Below are positions 52,249 through 59,988 of a stretch of 64,000 nucleotides of DNA, piece by piece. Location of the stretch: positions 1-64,000 of the forward strand of contig JADLDK010000029.1 in the NCBI GenBank assembly GCA_020846715.1. Reading direction: 5' to 3'. A model generated the notes under the pieces. The model saw nothing but the letters and a program-made list of their open reading frames with translations, did no database searches and was not told where the DNA came from. Numbering within the stretch: position 1 is the first letter of the stretch; each line of letters starts with the position of its first letter. The position numbers were made by a program, and so were the translations under genes. The DNA is from Armatimonadota bacterium (GTDB taxonomy: Bacteria; Armatimonadota; UBA5829; DSUL01).

Positions 52249-54243
52249 TTACTTGAAACTCGGCAGAATAATGCCCCGCATGATGATGTTCTGACAGAAA
52301 ACGAAGATCAACAGAGTCGGGATGGCTGCTATAGCCAGCGCCGCCATCACCACATACTGCGGTGACAGAAGCTGGAGCTCATACAGCCACACCATAATCG
52401 TCCACATCTTCGGATCCTGGCACACCAGGAACGCAAACATGAAATTGCCGTAAGCTACGGTGAAGCTGGACAGCGCGATGACCGCCAGGACAGGCTTTGA
52501 GAGCGGCACAGTGATCTGCCAGAACATCCGCCCTTCGCTTGCCCCGTCTATAATCCCCGCCTCGTAGAGCTCTCTGGGCAGACTGTCGAAGAATCCTTTC
52601 AGCAGGAAGATGCTGTACCCACTCGCCACTCCGGGCAGAATCAGCGCTGCAAAGGTGTTGAGCAAATTCAGATTCTTCAACAGTAGAAACGATGGGATCA
52701 TCGCGACTTCCGCTGGGAACGCCATGGTCGCCAGGAGAAACAGAAGCACCCGGTGTCCGTAGCGCAGGTTGTAGCGGCTGAGTGAGTAAGCGCACAGCGG
52801 ATTGACAATCAGGTGCGTGGTAATGGCCAGAAATACATAGAAAAAGGTATTGAACACGGCCCGGCCGTGGCGTCCAATATAGTCCCAGACCATCTGAAAG
52901 TTCGCCAGAGCGAAATACTTGCGCAAGGCAGCGGAATTGTTGAGCGTGTAGCTCCAGTCCTCAAGCTGAAAAGGCGGCACGGCCTCCGCTATTGAGTTGT
53001 AGTTGAGGCCGTACGCCCTGTTCAGCGCTTTCACAGACGAAAACTTCTTTTGAAGCCATGCCCTGTAGCGGTTTTCCGATCCGTCCGGATGGAGCGAACC
53101 GATGGGCGCCGGACCCGCAATGAAGTCCATCCAGTCTGTTAGAATCTGCCCTTCACTCGGTAGCTCACCTGGGAGCGGCACGGTGTCAAATGAGGAATAC
53201 GGCCGCTGGTGAGCGATTTGAAGCTGCTGAAGGCCAGTGTAACGGGTCTTGAGAAACGCTCTCCAGGCTGGGGCAGCGGAGGCGTCTACGCGCATGAAGC
53301 GAAACGGAAGCTGTGTCCGTACGAACTTCTCCCAATCTGCGCGCTCAGCGGGCGTAGCCGGCATGGCTTCGGGCAGGTGAATCTCACTGAAGTAGCCGTA
53401 CTGTGTGCCCCACGCCTTGTTCAGCGCGTGGATGTCGTCCTCATACTGGTCCTGACTCAGAAACTCTTGAAAGATCGGATCTACGCGCACGACCAGTTTG
53501 AAGCGCTGCGGAGCCTGCGCCTTGAACACCTTCCACTCCCGCATTTTGCGTGTGTCATCCAGGTTCCATTCCCGCTTTGTCTCCCGCTCCATCGGCGTCA
53601 GAACACTGGCGAAGGAGGTATTTTCTTCTCCGTAAGCTGCATTCAACCGATTTATCGTCCCATAGCGCTTCTCCAGCCATGCTCGGTACAAATCCAGCAG
53701 GCGGCTTGGCGCGCTGGCGGGAGCGGCAGGGCGCCCGGCGTATCCGGCGACAACAAAGCGTCCGGGCAGAGCGGCGCTGAAGCGTCGCCAGTCAGCGAGT
53801 TGTCTGCGCGCTTCAGGTGAGTGCGGGTTTACCGGGGGGAGTCGTAACGGATTCAGTCCACGCGTTTGTCCCTGAAAATAGTTGACGGAGCCGTTCCACA
53901 TCTGTACAACTGCCTTTGCAGCGGAGTTTTCTGGCCACACCTGAGGGGGTACGACGGCCTGCAGGTTGGCCCAGTCTGTTCCGTAACGCTCATTGATGCG
54001 GACCATATCACCGCTGTAGCGAATCTCCACCTCTTTTGCGAACAGTGCAGTGACGTCGTACAGATAGCGGGGGACAGGACGGTAATCGGAGTAGTCGGCC
54101 TCACTGGAGACGCTGGCGCCAATCATCAGGAGGAACGGATACACCATCGTCACCGCGCCAAGGGTGAGGATGACGTACATCAGCGCGATACCCAGCCTGA
54201 CCTTCCACGACCGCCTCCCAACAGCAGGGATGATGCCCGACAT
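52249..54243 (-). CDS. MalG-type sugar ABC permease with a 390-residue repeat insertion
   Basis: Product of 664 residues, against about 280 for an ordinary MalG-like permease. Residues 17-42 are the first membrane helix. Residues 445-664 hold the remaining helices and the EAA loop that docks the ATPase (ELYEAGIIDGASEGRMFW at 558-575). Between them, residues 50-440 are a hydrophilic insertion, expected outside the cytoplasm. It contains five copies of a motif of the form (Y/W)xxFLxxRYxxLxxLNxAYGTxYxSF. The copies lie near 67-99, 185-216, 257-293, 326-360 and 393-424, the later ones at intervals of about 70 residues and each preceded by a WxxF segment. The motif resembles a segment of GH42-like hydrolases. 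The gene lies 6 nt after its fused partner. Confidence 0.88.
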   Translation of the reverse strand: MSGIIPAVGRRSWKVRLGIALMYVILTLGAVTMVYPFLLMIGASVSSEADYSDYRPVPRYLYDVTALFAKEVEIRYSGDMVRINERYGTDWANLQAVVPPQVWPENSAAKAVVQMWNGSVNYFQGQTRGLNPLRLPPVNPHSPEARRQLADWRRFSAALPGRFVVAGYAGRPAAPASAPSRLLDLYRAWLEKRYGTINRLNAAYGEENTSFASVLTPMERETKREWNLDDTRKMREWKVFKAQAPQRFKLVVRVDPIFQEFLSQDQYEDDIHALNKAWGTQYGYFSEIHLPEAMPATPAERADWEKFVRTQLPFRFMRVDASAAPAWRAFLKTRYTGLQQLQIAHQRPYSSFDTVPLPGELPSEGQILTDWMDFIAGPAPIGSLHPDGSENRYRAWLQKKFSSVKALNRAYGLNYNSIAEAVPPFQLEDWSYTLNNSAALRKYFALANFQMVWDYIGRHGRAVFNTFFYVFLAITTHLIVNPLCAYSLSRYNLRYGHRVLLFLLATMAFPAEVAMIPSFLLLKNLNLLNTFAALILPGVASGYSIFLLKGFFDSLPRELYEAGIIDGASEGRMFWQITVPLSKPVLAVIALSSFTVAYGNFMFAFLVCQDPKMWTIMVWLYELQLLSPQYVVMAALAIAAIPTLLIFVFCQNIIMRGIILPSFK
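52972..54045 (-). repeat. Five repeats encoding GH42-like WLxxRYGxLxxLNxAYG motifs
   Basis: Protein-level repeats in the loop of the MalG-type permease. Clear cores are AWLEKRYGTINRLNAAYG, QDQYEDDIHALNKAWGTQYG, AFLKTRYTGLQQLQIAH and AWLQKKFSSVKALNRAYG. The first copy (EVEIRYSGDMVRINERYGTD) is the most divergent. Confidence 0.75.
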
Positions 54244-54249
54244 CTGTCT

Positions 54250-56748
54250 CTATTCTCCCTGCGCCGCCGAGAAGCGGATGTCTCGCAGGATACGCAGTTG
54301 GTACATTGTGAAACCGATGAGCATACTTCCCATGATCCAGGCCGCCGCCGTGGCGTACCCAAACTTCAGATACATGAATGCGTTGAACCAGACCTCCAGC
54401 CCGATAGTGTGCGTAGCGTAGAGCGGGCCGCCGCCAGTCATAACGAAAATGTTCTCCATAGCCTTGAACGACCCGATGAAAGCACCCACCAGGTTGATGA
54501 TGATAAGCGGTTTCAGAGTTGGCAGGGTGACCCGGAAAATCTTGGTGAAAACCCCCGCGCCGTCCACGTCCGCCGCCTCATACATGTCTTCTGGAATACC
54601 CTTCAGAGCCGCCAGGTAGATGATGCTTCCCGGCCCGGCGCCAGCCCAGACAGCCGGAAGAATGACCCACGCCATCACAGCCAGCGGATGCTGCGAGTCA
54701 TTGAGAAACTGGTAAGGCTCCTTCATGCCGCCAAACGGGGCGAGCATAAACGACAGCAGCGAATTGAACAGGCCCTGAAATGTCGGGTCGTAAAACCACT
54801 TCCACAAAAAGAGAATGATAATGCCACTTGTGACCGCTGGCAGATAGTACAGCGTACGGAACAGCATCTTGCCCCGTGGAATTTCGTTGAGAAGAAGCGC
54901 GAGAAAGATCGGAATGAAAAAGCCCATCCCGAGAGTCATCGCCGTGTAGAGAAAGCTGTTTTTGAGTCCGATCCAGAACTCCTGACGCCCGAAGGCTTCG
55001 ATGAAGTTGTCCAGACCCACCCACCGGCTGACTCCGATGACCATATAATCCTGGAAGGCCATGATCATTCCGCGCACCAGCGGGTAATAAGCCCAGACGG
55101 CGATGGACAGAACCGCCGGCAACATGAAAAACCAGGCAATCGCATGCGTTTTCCACCCGCCCCGCGCGGCGATCTGGGAGTCCAGCGCCCCCTCAGAGTG
55201 GGCCGCAGCCAGTGTGCGCACCTGCCGCACTCCGACAAGGGCCACCGTAGTCAGCAGAAAAGCCACCACAACCCAGGCGATCGTCCGCTTTCGGCGCATT
55301 TCCTCAGGGGGGGTGTAGTTCAGGAGCTTCGCGTCGATTTTGGAGGCGGCATCCGCTAGAATGCGCCTTGCGGACATGTTCGGAAACGCCTCAGCGCGCT
55401 CCAGAGGCTCGTCCAGCAGCGCATAAATCATCTGGCAGTTTTCACCGTGAGGCTCGGGGCGACCCCACTTGAAAGCGTTTTCGTTAGCCTCCACCCACTG
55501 CTTCGGAACTTCCTTCAGATATTCGCTGTAGCCGTACTTCTTGAGAAGTGGCGGGTTTACGAACTTGGCCATCCCTGCTTCGACAAAGGCCTTCGTGCGC
55601 AGCCTCTCCGCTTCTTCAGAGCGCTGAAACTTAATGAACTCCCACGCCATGTCGCGCACGCGTTTATCCTTGATCAGCGCATTGATCCCCCACATGCTCG
55701 CGTTGATCTCGTTGGCGTGTCCGGCCGGGCCTGCAGGCAGCGCGCTGATGCCTATCAGGCTTGGATTCTGGGTGGAGTTGCCATTGGTGACTGTTTCCGA
55801 GAGATACCCCATCCACATCCCGACTTTGCCACGGTCAATGTAGGACACGGGATCGGTGGTGCGGATTGAGACGCCCTTGACGGGTTTGCCATCCCGCTCC
55901 CAGAGCCCGATGCGCATCTTGCGGTAAAAGTTGAGCGCTTCGACGCCGGCGGGTGTGTCAAAGGCCGCGCGCCACTGGCCCGAGGCGTCTCTCGCGACAA
56001 CATCCGCCCCAGCCTGCCACAAAAAGTCTGTCCAGTGATAGGAAGTCCCGTGAGGCGTTCCGTACCAGAGAAATCCAAACTGTCCTTTGGAGGGGATTGT
56101 GAGCTTCTGGCAGTATTCGTAGAACTCTTCCCACGTGCGCGGGCCGCGGTTCGGGTTGATGCCTGCCTCCTTGAACAGGTCTTTGCGATAATACAACGCC
56201 ATCACCCACTGCTGAAACGGCATGCTGTAGATCTTGCCATTCAGGGTGATGACCTCCATCACCTTGGAGTTGATCCCCTCCAGGACCTTAGGATCGCGCG
56301 CGACGTACTCGTTCAGAGGGTAGAGAAAGCCCTGTTTGACATAGCTTTCAAGCTGGCGGAAGTTCACGTAGAAGACGTCCGGCGCTGTGCCACCAGCCAT
56401 GGACATCAGGAATCCGGATTCGGCCGCCTGCCCCTGAAGTTGAATCCCGCTGGCCGGCGCCACTTCCACATTCGGGTGAAGCTGGAGAAAGCGTTCGTAC
56501 ACCGCTCTTCTGGCCCTGTTCCATGGGTCGGAAGCGTCCTTCTGCGGAATAGCTGCCCAGGTCGTCGTGCCCGTGCTCAGACGCAGCATTACCTTTGGTT
56601 CGCCGAGCGCCCGGGCGGCGCTACAGATGAGGACAGAAAAGCAAGCCAGAAGCCCCACCCAGACGCGCAAAGCTTTGCGCGCCGCGGCGCTGCGCAAGTG
56701 CAGAGTGTTGACTCGAGTTGTCGGCATTCTGGTGAATAGACCCGGCAC
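54250..56748 (-). CDS. Solute-binding protein fused to a MalF-type sugar ABC permease
   Basis: Product of 832 residues combining two normally separate parts. After a hydrophobic signal or anchor (about 28-45), residues 50-475 form a family 1 extracellular sugar-binding protein (VYERFLQLHPNVEV; MAGGTAPDVFYVNF; GKIYSMPFQQWVMALYYRKDLF; TWEEFYEYCQKL). A membrane helix at 488-506 joins it to the MalF-type permease at 535-825, with the MLPAVLSIAVWAYYPLVRGM start and the EAA loop GIPEDMYEAADVDGAG at 717-732. The binding protein is thus tethered to the transporter. Its MalG-type partner is 6 nt downstream. No ATPase gene accompanies them, so a shared MsmK-like ATPase elsewhere is expected. Start GTG 56748 or ATG 56727. 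Confidence 0.9.
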   Translation of the reverse strand: MPGLFTRMPTTRVNTLHLRSAAARKALRVWVGLLACFSVLICSAARALGEPKVMLRLSTGTTTWAAIPQKDASDPWNRARRAVYERFLQLHPNVEVAPASGIQLQGQAAESGFLMSMAGGTAPDVFYVNFRQLESYVKQGFLYPLNEYVARDPKVLEGINSKVMEVITLNGKIYSMPFQQWVMALYYRKDLFKEAGINPNRGPRTWEEFYEYCQKLTIPSKGQFGFLWYGTPHGTSYHWTDFLWQAGADVVARDASGQWRAAFDTPAGVEALNFYRKMRIGLWERDGKPVKGVSIRTTDPVSYIDRGKVGMWMGYLSETVTNGNSTQNPSLIGISALPAGPAGHANEINASMWGINALIKDKRVRDMAWEFIKFQRSEEAERLRTKAFVEAGMAKFVNPPLLKKYGYSEYLKEVPKQWVEANENAFKWGRPEPHGENCQMIYALLDEPLERAEAFPNMSARRILADAASKIDAKLLNYTPPEEMRRKRTIAWVVVAFLLTTVALVGVRQVRTLAAAHSEGALDSQIAARGGWKTHAIAWFFMLPAVLSIAVWAYYPLVRGMIMAFQDYMVIGVSRWVGLDNFIEAFGRQEFWIGLKNSFLYTAMTLGMGFFIPIFLALLLNEIPRGKMLFRTLYYLPAVTSGIIILFLWKWFYDPTFQGLFNSLLSFMLAPFGGMKEPYQFLNDSQHPLAVMAWVILPAVWAGAGPGSIIYLAALKGIPEDMYEAADVDGAGVFTKIFRVTLPTLKPLIIINLVGAFIGSFKAMENIFVMTGGGPLYATHTIGLEVWFNAFMYLKFGYATAAAWIMGSMLIGFTMYQLRILRDIRFSAAQGE

Positions 56749-56974
56749 ATGTCTTCACACACATATACCAGGGGTTGACAAAACTACGCGCGGATAGTCC
56801 CTACGAGACAGCCACGATGGGACAATGATAAAGGATTTCTCGCTTTAGATGCCGGGTTCCTTCAATTCGGAGCGCATGGCGGAACGGCTCCGTGAGCCAT
56901 TAGCGAGGCGGAGCGTACAAAACAGCCTGGCAGCCAGCGACGCGACAGCGCTGCGTCCGTACCCTCAGCCCGGT

Positions 56975-57997
56975 TCATGGGCCGACAAGCTGGCGAACGA
57001 GCAGGTAGCTGAGAGCTCCCAACAACGCGCAGACCGGCAGGGTCATCAGCCAGGCTGCGACAATCTGGCGGATAATCCCCCAGCGCACGCCCTTCAGGTT
57101 CTTCGCGGCGCCCACGCCCATTACAGCCGAGGAAATCACGTGCGTTGTGGAGACAGGGGCATGCACGTGGGTAGCCAGCATAATCACTGTCGCCGCAGAG
57201 GTCTCCGCCGCGAAACCATGCACGGGCTGGAGTCCGATCACCTTGCGCCCAACGGTCTTGATGATACGCCACCCGCCGCCAGCCGTTCCAAGAGCCATCG
57301 CGGCGGCGCACGATAGCTTCACCCACAAAGGAACGCTAAAGACCGGCGAAGGAGCGGTGCTGAGACTCATCAGCGCAAGTGTGATGACGCCCATCGATTT
57401 CTGAGCGTCGTTTGCCCCATGTGAAAATGCCATCACCGCAGCGGACACAGCCTGCACTTTCAAAAACCACTTGTTCAGACGGCTTGGCGGTTTGTTGCAG
57501 AACAGCCAGGCGATGATCACCATAGAGAAGACGCCAATGAGGAAGCCGAGTATGGGCGAGAGGATCAGCCACGTGATGATATGCCCGAGTCCCGCGTAGC
57601 TCCAGTTGAGCGCGTGAACGCCGTGCGAAGCGGCGACTGCCGCGCCCGCCAGCGCGCCTATGAGCGCGTGACTGGAGCTGCTGGGCAGGCCCCGGTGCCA
57701 CGTGACCAGATTCCACGCGATAGCGCCAATTAGCGCAGACAGCACCAGCAGTTGGTAATCGTGGTACTTGGAGGTATCAATAATGCCAGTGCCCATTGCC
57801 TTCGCGACACCAGTCCACAGAATGGCTCCAACAAAGTTCGCAATGGCTGCCATGATGATGGCGGTGCGCACACTCAGCGCCTTCGTCAGAACACTGGTGG
57901 CAATAGCATTGGCTGTGTCGTGAAAACCATTAATGAAGTCGAAAATCAGAGCCAGGACGACGACGCAGCCGATGACGATGAGTGCGGGATCAGGCAT
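56975..57997 (-). CDS. pit: PiT family inorganic phosphate transporter
   Basis: Membrane protein of 340 residues that imports phosphate coupled to protons or sodium. The two inverted family repeats are visible: FDFINGFHDTANAIATSVLTKAL near the N terminus and AFSHGANDAQKSMGVITLAL in the second half, each with its Asn-Asp/His signature. Ten or so hydrophobic segments occur. The DUF47 gene lies 65 nt upstream in the same direction, the standard pairing for PiT systems. Confidence 0.93.
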   Translation of the reverse strand: MPDPALIVIGCVVVLALIFDFINGFHDTANAIATSVLTKALSVRTAIIMAAIANFVGAILWTGVAKAMGTGIIDTSKYHDYQLLVLSALIGAIAWNLVTWHRGLPSSSSHALIGALAGAAVAASHGVHALNWSYAGLGHIITWLILSPILGFLIGVFSMVIIAWLFCNKPPSRLNKWFLKVQAVSAAVMAFSHGANDAQKSMGVITLALMSLSTAPSPVFSVPLWVKLSCAAAMALGTAGGGWRIIKTVGRKVIGLQPVHGFAAETSAATVIMLATHVHAPVSTTHVISSAVMGVGAAKNLKGVRWGIIRQIVAAWLMTLPVCALLGALSYLLVRQLVGP

Positions 57998-58062
57998 ACA
58001 GGGCGGCTTTCAAAGTCTTCGAACACCTTAGTTCGGCCTGTCTCAATCGCCTCGTTGAGAAC

Positions 58063-58689
58063 TCAGGCGTTCTTGACAACAATACCTTCCAGAATGTGCG
58101 CGACATGCTCGCATTTGTCGATCGCCTCTTCGAAATGGTCGTAAATCTCCCGCCATTTCATGGCTTCCAGAGGCTCCATAGCGCCGCTGAATATCTGCTT
58201 CAGAGCTTTGCGATTGATGCGGTCGCCTTCGTTCTCGAAGTCGTTCACACGCACGCAGGGGTCAAGAACTTTGCGTGTGTCGCGCAACTCACTCAGGTGT
58301 GAGACGGCTTTTTGCACCTCTTGTGTGGCCTGGAGAATCACATCGGCCATCTCTATTGCTTCAGATGTGGGCTCGGTGACAGCGTACAACACAAGGCGGT
58401 CACAGGCGGATTCGATGAAGTCCGTAATATCATCCAATCCGTCTGCCAGCGCGTGGATGTCTTCCCGATCGAGAGGGGTGATGAACGAGTCGTTCAGGCG
58501 CTTGAAGATGTCGTGAAGGATAAAGTCGCCCTCGTGCTCCGCTTCAACAGCTCGCGCGGACATTTCCGGGGCTTTGTTGAAGTCCTTCACCATCTCGTTG
58601 AGCACTTGAGCCGCCTTAACAGCGTTAGCCGCCGCACGGTCGAACAATTCGAAGAATTGCTCTTGACGCGGCATCAAGTGGAGTTTCAT
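58063..58689 (-). CDS. PhoU-like DUF47 protein, PiT accessory
   Basis: Cytoplasmic helical protein of 208 residues with PhoU-like three-helix bundles. Typical text is EHEGDFILHDIFKRLNDSFITPLDREDIHALADGLDDITDFIE in the first half and VNDFENEGDRINRKALKQIF in the second; both contain the Glu/Asp metal-cluster motifs of PhoU relatives. DUF47 proteins are encoded with PiT transporters and regulate them, as the position here suggests. On the minus strand TTGACG (58771-58766) and TATACT (58745-58740) lie upstream, but with a 20-nt spacer. Confidence 0.92.
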   Translation of the reverse strand: MKLHLMPRQEQFFELFDRAAANAVKAAQVLNEMVKDFNKAPEMSARAVEAEHEGDFILHDIFKRLNDSFITPLDREDIHALADGLDDITDFIESACDRLVLYAVTEPTSEAIEMADVILQATQEVQKAVSHLSELRDTRKVLDPCVRVNDFENEGDRINRKALKQIFSGAMEPLEAMKWREIYDHFEEAIDKCEHVAHILEGIVVKNA

Positions 58690-58775
58690 GTGGGAGCGAC
58701 CTCCCCGAGCCCGGTTCTACGTACACTCATGTCCACAAGAGTATACACCATTCCGGCCGGGCAGGCGTCAACTAA

Positions 58776-59273
58776 TCAGGCGGCTTTTTCCAACAGCGTT
58801 TCAGTTTCAGCAGGTGAAGCGAGGCTAAGGCTGACGCAAAGCTCAACCTTTCCGTACGCGCTGAGCAAAGGGATGACTAGAAACGCCCGGCAGCCCCCCG
58901 TTGGCACGCGCACTCCGCGCAAAGTCTCCCCAGCCGTAACAGTGGCCTCGATACTTGCGTTCGCAAACGCCTCCGTGGCCTGCGTGGAGAGGGTCTTTCC
59001 GAACTCGCCTAGAGCGCCGGAAGCCACAGCGTCCATTCTGTGCAGTTGCTGCCCAAGCAGTGATCCCGCAATCCGGGTGGCACTCACGGTGGACATTCCG
59101 TAGAGCGCAACTCCCGTAAGGGCGCCGCTTACATCCAGAGTGAGAGTGACCTGCTGAGAAGTGACAGTGGCGCGGCGCAGCGACAATGCCCCGCGCTGCG
59201 GAGTTTCTCCGGTAATTTTCTCAAGTGAATCAACGCCCGCCTGAAGAAATGGGACGACGTATTCCAGCTTCAT
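58776..59273 (-). CDS. cheX: CheX-like chemotaxis phosphatase, active-site Asn replaced
   Basis: Product of 165 residues with the CheC/CheX fold, which removes phosphate from CheY. Typical texts are FLQAGVDSLEKITGE at the start, LTLDVSGALTGVALYGMS in the middle and ATVTAGETLRGVRVPTG near the end. In the helix that normally carries ExxN the sequence is SGALGEFGKTLS, so Glu90 is present but the Asn position is Lys93. Activity may be altered. I chose ATG 59273, where the conserved domain begins; a TTG at 59306 with GAGG upstream is a real alternative. It ends the slt-fliK-flgD run, 105 nt after flgD. Confidence 0.8.
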   Translation of the reverse strand: MKLEYVVPFLQAGVDSLEKITGETPQRGALSLRRATVTSQQVTLTLDVSGALTGVALYGMSTVSATRIAGSLLGQQLHRMDAVASGALGEFGKTLSTQATEAFANASIEATVTAGETLRGVRVPTGGCRAFLVIPLLSAYGKVELCVSLSLASPAETETLLEKAA

Positions 59274-59378
59274 AGGGTGTGTTCTGGTCGCAGTGTGAGA
59301 CGCCAAGTGAGATTACCTCACCTGGATTATTCCGCACCCAGCGGCATTTTGGAGGCGACTGCGACTACTTGGACCAGA

Positions 59379-59801
59379 CTATCGCACTTCGACAACCCAG
59401 GACATCGGGAACTCTTGCTTGCCGATGCGCAGCACAGGCCCGTCTTTTCCCGCGAGAGCAACCGAATCCACGACTCCTACGGCCGGTTCTCCGTCTCCGC
59501 TCGGATCAAGGACACTCACGGTCTTGCCAATCAGCGATACCGCCTGCTGAGATTGCGCTGCCGTAGTGCTGGAGCTGAGCGCAGAGTCAATCGAGGACAG
59601 CTTTTCGACAGTCGTAAACTGCGCGAGCTGAGCGATGAACTCCTTGTCCTCCATCGGATTCATGGGGTCCTGATTCTGAAGTTGTGTTATGAGCAGCTTG
59701 AGGAACAGATTTTTGTCCGCCTGAATCTTGTCCGCGGCGCCAAGCTGTGTCGTGCCCGCTGTCTCGCCGGTTCCCTGTGTTGCTGTTATTGTTGATGCCA
59801 T
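59379..59801 (-). CDS. flgD: Flagellar hook assembly (capping) protein FlgD, short form
   Basis: Product of 140 residues that scaffolds hook subunit assembly. The conserved N-terminal core NLFLKLLITQLQNQDPMNPMEDKEFIAQLAQFTTVEKL is clear. The C-terminal part is a small beta domain (SLIGKTVSVLDPSGDGEPAVGVVDSV). The Ig-like FlgD domain of longer homologues is missing, as in several Firmicutes-type FlgD proteins. It follows fliK in the usual order. Confidence 0.93.
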   Translation of the reverse strand: MASTITATQGTGETAGTTQLGAADKIQADKNLFLKLLITQLQNQDPMNPMEDKEFIAQLAQFTTVEKLSSIDSALSSSTTAAQSQQAVSLIGKTVSVLDPSGDGEPAVGVVDSVALAGKDGPVLRIGKQEFPMSWVVEVR

Positions 59802-59988
59802 AGCTGTTTTCTATCCGGTATTTGAACTAGACAATCTGATCCTGTCAGAGAGCGCGAATGAGTCTGCAGCGCCTGCCCCGCTTCCACGCCGAAATTTGTT
59901 ATCTGCGCTTTCCGGGAGAGCTCTGAGAAACACTCTTCCGGGCCGCCAGCGCAAGGAGCTACTCCTTTTGAGCGATTGCCAGTAGCGC

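Noticed and set aside
53866-55359. A 497-codon open frame on the plus strand
   Set aside because: It runs antisense to the two importer genes and is rich in Arg, His and Asp with no protein-like domains; it is a shadow of GC-biased codons on the other strand.
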